Positions 57,235 through 64,000 of a stretch of DNA of 64,000 nt are shown here, one piece after another (positions within the stretch are counted from its first letter, which is position 1; each line of letters begins with the position of its first letter). Both the position numbers and the translations under genes were made by a program. Source of the DNA: Pyrus communis (lineage: Eukaryota; Streptophyta; Magnoliopsida; Rosales; Rosaceae); assembly GCF_963583255.1 (NCBI RefSeq), contig NC_084804.1, positions 20,714,061-20,778,060 of the forward strand, read 5' to 3'. Under the pieces are notes generated by a model. That model was not told the origin of the DNA. It saw only the letters and a list, made by a program, of their open reading frames with translations, and did not search any database.

Positions 57235-57812
57235 TGTGAAATCCCATCCTCGGAATTTCACTACTAATTACATATCTTGTTATTTAAATTCGTATTTCAC
57301 GTTTACATTATTTTCATTAGTTAATTTTAATTCCATTGATTTTTGGAATTAAATCAAATAACTATCGGATTTTAATTTTCGTAATCAATCTTTAAAATTC
57401 GTTGACCTTTCAAGTTCACAATTGATGTTTTCAAATAGATCTCGAGACAACGAACGCACAGATGAAAACCGTTTGTGAATCCGGATTATAACGGCATAGT
57501 TACAAACATTTGAAGTCATTTCACTAAACTATAAATTTAAATGAATATAAACTCCCACCTTGTGGGAAAAAGGCCATTCAGGCCAAAGGGAAGGAACCAA
57601 TAAGTTAAATGGTGAAGGACCAATCAGAATTTGGGGGGGTGGGGGGGGGTGTTGGAGGTTGAGCAACCAATCAGAAATTAGGAAGAAAAAAAAAAAACTA
57701 TGCGAATCAATGCTCGAGTTATGTTTTGCCATATCCCGAAGACGGGGTATGATAGACGTACGGATACTTGATAACGTCACGCGTCAATCCGAGACGTATG
57801 TCGAGATCAGAA
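57235..57812 (-). repeat. Shortened, decayed LTR of the TGTTACGTCCCG family inside the CACTA
   Basis: The left side TGTGAAATCCCATCC followed by AAATTCGTATTTC is the inverse of the end of the LTR at 21044-23278. The right side ACGTCACGCGTCAATCC-GA-ACGTATGTCGAGATC is the inverse of its start. The middle is only about 0.5 kb and includes a G run (57632-57647). So it is a related LTR with most of its body lost, on the minus strand. Confidence 0.65.
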
Positions 57813-59601
57813 GTGAGAAGCTTATAAAATTGGATTTATAATAAGTTTCTCTTTTCTCCAAATTGGACTTCTCCCTCTCTTTTATGGTGCAAGTTTGGGT
57901 TTCCCACTACTAAATTCAAAAACTTAGGTTTCCACCACCGCATTACACAATTGTGCCCACTAACTCTTATAATAATAATTAAAATTCTACCCCAATTCTA
58001 TCTCGGGTCCCTTCGATCTCTTTCCCTTTAGTTTCCCCTTTCGGCCTGCTTCCCCTCAAATTCTTTCTCTCACCTTTGTCTCTTTCTCTCACCTTTGTCT
58101 CTTTCTCTCTCCAACCCCTCTTTCTCTCTCTACCTTCTCCAGACAAATCGTGGAGGCTCTTGAGCCCCATAATCGCCAGAATCCCCTAGCAGAAACCCCA
58201 TGCACGTGATGGAGGAAGGTTTGGGAAGATCGGGGTCTGGTAGGGAGAGATCAAGGGAGGGGGTGGGTCGGGTTTGGGATGATCGGTGGATGTAGAGCCT
58301 AAATCGGAAATCGCGTTGGGATCGGAGTCCGATAAGGAGGGATCATGGAAGGGAGGTGCGTCAAGTTAGGAGGTGTTGGTGAGGGAAGGGCAGGTGCGAG
58401 TCAAAGAGGGAGTGAGGAGTCGTGGTCGTCATCAATATTTCATCGCCGTTGTGGAAACCTTCGAATTCGGAAAAATGGTTTGTCTTCTTCCCATTTTCTG
58501 GAAAAATGGTTTATGGGTTTTCATTGTTATTGCATGTTCCATTCAAATTATGATTTGGGTGTCTCGGATTTTAAATTTTAAATCTTGGCATGGCTTCTGA
58601 CTCCATATTGTTGGTTGCTCGTGGGTTATGTCCCAGACTCCAAATTTTACGAAGTTGAAGCGATTCTGAGGTGCAGAAACGATTCACTCATCTGTTTGGT
58701 TCTTAATTTTGTTTACGTTGATTGTTTATAGCTCTGCTGCATGTCTGCTGTGCTTTTTTCTTCTATTACTTTTGTGTGTGGAATACATGAGGTTATGGGT
58801 TTTACTTTCATCTAATTATTTCTTAATCTTTGCTATGATTATGGGACGAGCTAGGCCCTGGCGAGTTTTGCATGTTTCTTTGGTAAGAACTGTTGAACCT
58901 TAAACACAGCATACTGCATATTAATTAGCATTGCATTTTGCATTGGCATAATAAAATTAGGAAAGCAACAAATTGATGTTTCAAATTTTGTTGATTGGAT
59001 AGTAGGAAGAATAGCTCTCTGTTTCTAAGCATGTGTAGTTATCTAAGCACCATCCCATCTTCTTCTGCAGTTGCCCTTAATCCTTTTTAAACACTCAAAT
59101 CCATTTGCATATATCGAACACATAGTCACGATTGATTTGGATTGGAGTTCAAACACGATAAACATTGAAGGTTAATGAAATTCTATTCTAGAGTGCCATT
59201 GATGTCACTGGACCTAAATTTTGATTGCGGTGTGGCCTGTTGCGACATGTCAAAAGATCAATTAGTAGTTGTTAGTCGTACCACTATACAATTCATTTCT
59301 GGAATTTAATGAAAATTGTTTGTGATTATTGCTTGGAATTATAGATAAGATTTTGAAAAGTTAAATCCTTTTATTGCTTCTTCTTGTTCGTCATTGCGGT
59401 TGCTCATAAAGGATATAAGGTGATGGGTACAATGTTAGTTATAAAGGGTTAGTTTGTTGACAGACTGCTTGAACTATTGAATAATGTTGCAACTCTCCCC
59501 CATATTCCTGATGTTCTTTCCTCTTGTTTTTTCGTTATGCCATACTTTGTTTTTGGGTTCATCTGTAAGTTCTTGCTGAATCTTTGAACCAGTTTTGGCA
59601 G

Positions 59602-59880
59602 TTGGTTGTTGATCCTGCCACCAAAGAACTATTGCATTATACTGAGAATCCAGTGACTTTTGTATGTACACGATGCAATTACTGTCCCAAAATTGTTCAT
59701 TTAGTTGGTGCTTCATGATCTCAATTCTTTGTTTTATGTACTTTGTTACATGCCACATTATGTAAGGGTTATCTATTTTCTAAATGCAGATGAGTGATTT
59801 GATCAATTGTGGTCTATATGTATTTGTTCCCACATATTTTACTGCCATTCAAGAAGTCTCCAGTCATCGAGAAGGCAGAG
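59602..59880 (+). pseudogene. Captured exons of a GDP-mannose pyrophosphorylase (alpha-type) gene
   Basis: Two exons with splice signals: 59602-59661 (AG before, GTATGT after) and 59790-59880. They read VVDPATKELLHYTENPVTF and then SDLINCGLYVF plus FTAIQEVSSHREGR. This is the well-conserved middle of plant mannose-1-phosphate guanylyltransferase-like proteins, which make or regulate GDP-mannose. Phase is kept across the intron. The nucleotide-binding start and the C-terminal part are absent. Carried in the same orientation as the next fragment inside a CACTA. Confidence 0.75.
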
Positions 59881-60019
59881 GTTGGTCTTTTTCTTCACTG
59901 GCATTATAGTTGTGGATTGGTTTGCACTTGGGATCAAATTCTGGCTCTAAAAATATTATATCACTTGATTTGTAATTATTGAGAACATATTTGATCTCAT
60001 AGCCAAATGAATTTTGTAG

Positions 60020-60124
60020 ATTATGGATGCAATTATTTCTCATGGTTGCTTCTTGCGAGAATGTAGCGTTCAACACTCCATTGTGGGTGTGCGCTCACGT
60101 CTAGAGTCTGGAGTCGAACTTAAG
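60020..60124 (+). pseudogene. Captured exon of an ADP-glucose pyrophosphorylase large subunit gene
   Basis: A 105-nt exon with AG at 60018-60019 and GTGAGC after 60124 encodes 35 residues including [11 protein letters not shown] and [17 protein letters not shown]. This is the hallmark segment of the large (regulatory) subunit of starch-synthesis ADP-glucose pyrophosphorylase. A following acceptor at 60281-60282 starts the next exon with DTM, as in the host gene, and then decays. The source gene is different from that of the neighbouring GDP-mannose fragment, although both enzymes are nucleotide-sugar pyrophosphorylases. Confidence 0.8.
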
Positions 60125-61909
60125 GTGAGCTACCCTTTCTACGCATTGGTAACAACAGGCTACCAGATTCCAATATGTTAATCATATAATATTTCAAGCA
60201 GCACTTAGAATGCGCTTGAAAACATAAGCATGCTGGTGTTACGAGCTCTGATCACATTTGGTTATTTTAAATCGATTTTCAGGATACTATGAATTCTCAA
60301 TGTTGATTGGATGTTTGGGTAGTTAAACATCACTGAAAATATGTGATCCTTTCCCTTTTTCATTTTTCCTTTGGTTTGGATTTCAGGAAGGTGATTGCAT
60401 AATCCACTGAGCTGGGAAAAAGGGTAAAATCAGTTACGGGTGGCAATTATGTAGGAATGCATGGATACATTGATAGGAAAATCTCATTATTTTGTTGGTC
60501 TTTTATCTTTAACACTTGTAAACATGTTCTTTATGAGGAATATTTCTATAGTTTCATTATAGACATTCCATTTCTACTATTGGATTGCTTGCCATCTTTG
60601 ATTTTATGAAAATTTTAAATTTTTGGTTTTATTTCAAAATTTTGCATTTCTATTTTTTTTTTAAATGGAACCTACTGGGCACAATAACAAAAATAGTGCA
60701 AACATGGATGGAGAAGGTCATCTGACAAGTTTGTCAGAACATAGACACAAAAAGGCCTTTATTTGTGCCTGTGTCTTTGAGCACCAAACAGTGTATTGTG
60801 CCCTTTTAGTAATGGTGACGCCCATAGAGGGCACAGATACAAACTTAGTTGCTGCACGGTTGCCATTGGTCTATGGACGCATATGTTGGTGCCCTTTGAC
60901 CTCAAAGGGCACAAATAATTTATAGTGTGCAGTGCCCATATTTTTTGTAGTGAAAGGACCAGTGCTACAATTGGGGTTTTTCAACTCATTAAAACGTATA
61001 ACTATGGTCATTTTCGTCAACTTCGTCAAATTTGTCAAAATAAGTTATGTTGGAAGAACCATTGCTACAATTGAGTTAAAGTTGAGGGACCATTTCTCTA
61101 GTTGTATTAAAGTTGAGGGACCATAGTTGTACTTTTTGATGAGTTGAGGGACCAATGGCTATAGATTTTTAATTATTGCTTCAAATGAGCTAAAATTAAA
61201 AGATCATTGCTACAATTTACTCTTTTAATTTTAATTTTGAAGGTTGGTACTAAGTACTATCCAACGCATTCAGATTTTTATATTAAGATATATTAAATCA
61301 AAATTATCACATACCTTGCCTTTGAGAAAAACAACGTGCTGAGCTGGAATAGCTTCGTCATAAGTAGCAATAGAAAAGTAGTCAGTTCCTACATTTCATA
61401 CAGGTAGCAATTCTATGCAAGCACAATAACCATTTGTTTTCGGAAAGGATATAGAGTCCTTATTTGTTTTATACAGAAGGGGATTAAATGTACGCTCAAC
61501 TAAACAAAAGAAAATGGGACTGATTTCGGAATTCAATCAATTAGTGTCTTACCGACAAGTTTGATGTCTGTGTTCTCTACTACTCATTTTGCTCCATCCT
61601 CTGTGAATCCCACAAAGCTCGAGTCAAATTCCTTTTTGTGCATAAGCCCCTTAATTAATCATTAATGGAGTAAAAAATGTAAGCTCTATGGCCTGCATTC
61701 TTTGCATTGTTAACTTTGATCAGATTCAGCCTTACTGGTTAAATCTCAAGTACCAGATTTAAAATCCGGCACGCTTACTCCTTAAATCTAAAACGTCTCT
61801 TTGAACATAAGCGCAATGCAGCACGAAAGAAACTACCTGTCACTGTTTAATGTTTTGAACAGGACACGACGTGTACCCTTGGGAATATTTAGGGACTTCA
61901 TAACCTCAG

Positions 61910-63530
61910 CTGCAAAAGGTGGACAGAAGAATTGAGGATAAATCACATCTTAAAAATCAAGAACATCGGTCCCAATAAATAAAAATGTCAAATGAAATAA
62001 AAATTTCTAGTAGTTTCACTTTCACATAGCTGATCCGACACTCTACTTACGCATATAGTACATTGAGACACAATATGGTATAGCCAAGTATTGAAATGCA
62101 ATCAAATTGGTACCGAGTATTTAAAAAAATTGGTACTAAAAACCAGGATTATATAAAATTGCCAGAAGTACAATTCGAGGCAAGTGTAGAAGTTAGGGCA
62201 CAAAGATCGTACAGAAATATTACTTCAAATGATCCTAAAGAAGTTGTTCGGGCAGGAATTCTGCTGGGGAGGATCCCTGGCTCGAGCACACAGCTCCCCA
62301 AAGAGTTGGCACTTTGGTTGATTGTCGGGCTCCTGCTTGTTGAGAGGCTGCAAGAGGAGGATATAGTTAGTTCTGAAAGGTGTCTTTGTGGGGCCTTAGA
62401 TGTAGGCATTGAGGCTCGCAATCAAAACTAACTAAGTGCTTAGGCATGCTACTGCCATCTCAGTATGGTAGATGTAAAACAAGTGTGTTTAAATCGATTA
62501 CTTGCACCCCAAGTTATTCTAACTTCTTGTTATCAAAGGATTGTAGTAGATATGTTAAGTTTACATTAAGTTCTTTTCTGTGCCTTGAGATTAAAGACTT
62601 TTAGTTCATTATCTTGTATGCTTTAAAGGGCAGAAATCCAGATCTGATTAAGTCATTAGTTCGATCCTCATTTTGGCTTTTATGATAGTAAAACTACTAA
62701 GTAAACTAGATCTGAGTATCAATGGAACTTTTAATTATCAAATGACTGGAAATAACTTGAATATATACTCGGGAGTACATCATAATGCTAGATCTACTAA
62801 TTGAAAGACGAAACAAAGAGAGTCAGGTAAGATTTTATTGTCGGGCAAGGTCGAACATCTTGTAGTCTCTTCTCTTTATGATTATAGAGGTTTGTGTTTA
62901 AAAGAGATGGATGGTAAACTAGTTTGCATGAGAGAATTGATACTATGCCACTAAGGGTGATAACATAGCTTTAAACTAGACAAAAGATGGCTTTTGTAGG
63001 GAATGATCCTGAAAATGATTGAGATCTGGGCTGATTACAGCTTTTAGATGCAAATCTGGCTTAAGAGCAGAGTTTGTATGTTTGTTTGTTTGATTGGTTG
63101 AGTGTCCTTGTCTCTGGGGCCTCTTCCCCTTTCTATAGACACTCTATCTTGGCTGTTGCAAGCTTTGCCCTAAAGTACTTCAATGAGTCATCATCTTTTT
63201 TACATGTTCTGCCATTAGAAAGTGCTTTTGGGCTGTGAGTAGGTTGATTTCCATCGGTTGTCACTTCTCTTGTAAGCACATAACCTTTTCATTAAATGAG
63301 GAGTCGCCATATCGTCTTAAGATAGGTGGCTAGGCTTGATGCTAGGCCTCGGGCAAGTCTCTTCACTTTTAGTTATTTTGGGCTTTCATTCCTTTAAGTC
63401 CAAAGTTCAAATATTAACCCAAACAGAAATATTACTTCAAAGGATCCTATAGAAATTTACAAAATATTACCTTAAAAGATCCTACAGAAAGTTACAAAAT
63501 AGTGCTGAAATCCAAGTTAGAAATGCATAC
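61910..63530. other. Intron 2 of the cyclase pseudogene with an unidentified insertion
   Basis: ACAGAAATATTACTTCAAA-GATCCTA occurs at 62211 and again at 63423, with a third shortened copy (TTAAAAGATCCTACAGAAA) at 63472. Between the first two lie about 1.2 kb, including a 111-residue plus-strand frame (62096-62431) that I do not recognise. The layout suggests an insertion flanked by a duplicated segment. The ends do not match any terminal pattern clearly. Confidence 0.4.
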
Positions 63531-63906
63531 CAGTAATGTTGGTATCCCTGGGAACATCGACCACAATTGCATGACCTATTGAAAAGAATGAACTAACATA
63601 AAATCATCAAGGAGTAGAAAACCCTACTATATTTTTGTACAAAAATACATTATTGCCCTTATCAGGTTCTACGATTAGCATGCATGCATGCATAATCACC
63701 GTTGAGGATATCCAAGTCAAGTTGATCACAATCAAATCCTACATAAAAGTAGTCATAAAAAACATGGCAAGGGGCATCAAAGTCTCGATGTGCACAGGCA
63801 GCTTGAACTCTGAGTTGTTGGTAAGAGAACTGTTCTTCATGCTGAGTTGGCGCCACAGGAAGTGCCTGATCCCATCCTTGGAGCCCTAGGCAGGAAGGTC
63901 CAGGAT

Positions 63907-64000
63907 TGTTGAATTATAAGTTGTGAGCTGATAGAATTAGAATAAGTTTTGTGATTTAAATGGTGTATTCACTTGTGCAAAGAATGCCAAGTGTAAAGTC
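63907..64000 (+). repeat. Start of the copia 5' LTR, running off the window
   Basis: TGTTGAATTATAAGTTGTGA onward matches the sense start of the LTR at 48853 down. It abuts AGGAT (63902-63906), the inverse of the ATCCT/ATCCC flank at 48456-48460. Orientation is plus, opposite to the 48461 copy. Confidence 0.88.

Larger units (their letters stand above)
55331..60952 (+). mobile_element. Pack-CACTA transposon (5.6 kb)
   Basis: Left end CACTACAAGAAAAATGAGC and inverted right end CACTACAAAAAATATGGGC are the terminal repeats of a CACTA (En/Spm) element. The 3-bp target duplication AAA flanks it (55328-55330 and 60953-60955). Subterminal regions repeat GGGCACAA-type words many times, the usual transposase-binding arrangement. 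No TNP2 transposase is present. The interior has a broken small ORF (56390-56872), an LTR remnant (57235-57812) and exons of two host nucleotide-sugar enzymes (59602-60124) in one orientation. It is non-autonomous and carries host gene pieces. Confidence 0.9.
55197..61230. mobile_element. MITE-type repeat in intron 5, split by a CACTA element
   Basis: Sequence on both sides of the CACTA belongs to one repeat with inverted ends (TAAATTGTAGCAATGATCCC at about 55203 and its complement near 61200) and repeated GTTGAGGGACCA words. CTATGGTCATTTT and TCAAAATAAGTTATGTTG occur on both sides in direct orientation, so the interior is itself duplicated. It sits wholly within intron 5. Confidence 0.6.
55045..63906 (-). 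pseudogene. Rest of the second cyclase gene (exon 1 end to exon 6), disabled
   Basis: Exons on the minus strand: rest of exon 1 63906-63700, exon 2 63575-63531, exon 3 61909-61837, exon 4 61649-61553, exon 5 61388-61315, exon 6 55170-55045. Sizes of exons 2, 3 and 6 equal those of the intact paralogue (45, 73, 126). Exon 4 is one base short, and exon 5 has one extra codon. Reading GIRHFLW, SLTNNSEFKLP, then DIDGVQP-like end motifs, it is plainly the same family. Defects are the metal-binding HTGTHVD motif destroyed by a small deletion, a TGA for Trp in exon 4, the exon 4 frameshift, a 6-kb transposon nest in intron 5, and removal of the 5' part by a copia insertion. Confidence 0.88.

Noticed and set aside
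60665..60925. 86-residue plus frame near the CACTA right end
   Set aside because: It overlaps the subterminal GGGCACAA repeats, and there is no domain or splice support.

Overview
This window is plant nuclear DNA, most likely from a woody rosid eudicot. Rosaceae (apple/pear type) is a plausible guess, but the sequence does not prove it. The evidence is spliced genes with GT/AG introns, a plant root-cap-family gene, a plant LRR protein, AT-rich spacers, and a dense load of Tat-type Ty3/gypsy, Ty1/copia, CACTA, Helitron, MITE and SINE sequence. Only three ordinary host genes look near complete: an LRR protein (10916-12154, minus), a cyclase/kynurenine-formamidase-like gene in six exons (24848-27721, plus), and a two-exon root-cap-family gene with a proline-rich spacer and a 2-nt frameshift (50999-53131, minus).

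Layout. 1-9798: most of a Tat-lineage gypsy element on the minus strand, with 5' LTR 8678-9798, gag, protease and pol (RT, two RNase H domains, integrase). A spliced plus-strand antisense gene sits beyond pol, and the 3' LTR is off the left edge. 9.8-20.4 kb: LRR gene, then old repeat debris (decayed Tat-like LTR, tandem duplication, MITE, NAM-associated-domain remnant). 20422-23314: non-autonomous Helitron interrupted by a 2.2-kb solo LTR. 24.4-28 kb: palindromic MITE and the cyclase gene. 28670-32508: decayed copia element with 181-bp LTRs. 33.5-35.7 kb: a solo LTR with target duplication, an LTR-like block and a SINE with a 17-bp target duplication. 35894-43945: a non-coding LARD-type LTR element whose right LTR carries a 1.9-kb solo LTR. 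44452-48047: a long-TIR (Mutator-like) element hosting another solo LTR and LTR debris.

48.3-64 kb is the most remarkable part. A second cyclase gene has been broken into two pieces lying in opposite orientation. The first part of exon 1 is at 48303-48460 (plus). The rest of exon 1 and exons 2-6 are at 63906 down to 55045 (minus). Both cut ends abut the outer ends of the same copia LTR, and the flanking five bases match as a target duplication (ATCCC/ATCCT). This fits a copia insertion into exon 1 followed by an inversion that also carried the root-cap gene. The last intron of that pseudogene holds a MITE, which holds a 5.6-kb CACTA element (55331-60952, TSD AAA). The CACTA carries exon fragments of two host nucleotide-sugar enzymes: a GDP-mannose pyrophosphorylase-like protein and an ADP-glucose pyrophosphorylase large subunit. 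It is therefore a Pack-CACTA.

The host genes do not form a pathway together. The shared story is nested transposition. At least four insertion layers can be ordered by target duplications, and two sites have an empty copy inside the window: LTR1 of the LARD, and the Helitron repeat unit. Exon limits come from splice consensus and from comparing the two cyclase copies by eye. No database search was run.
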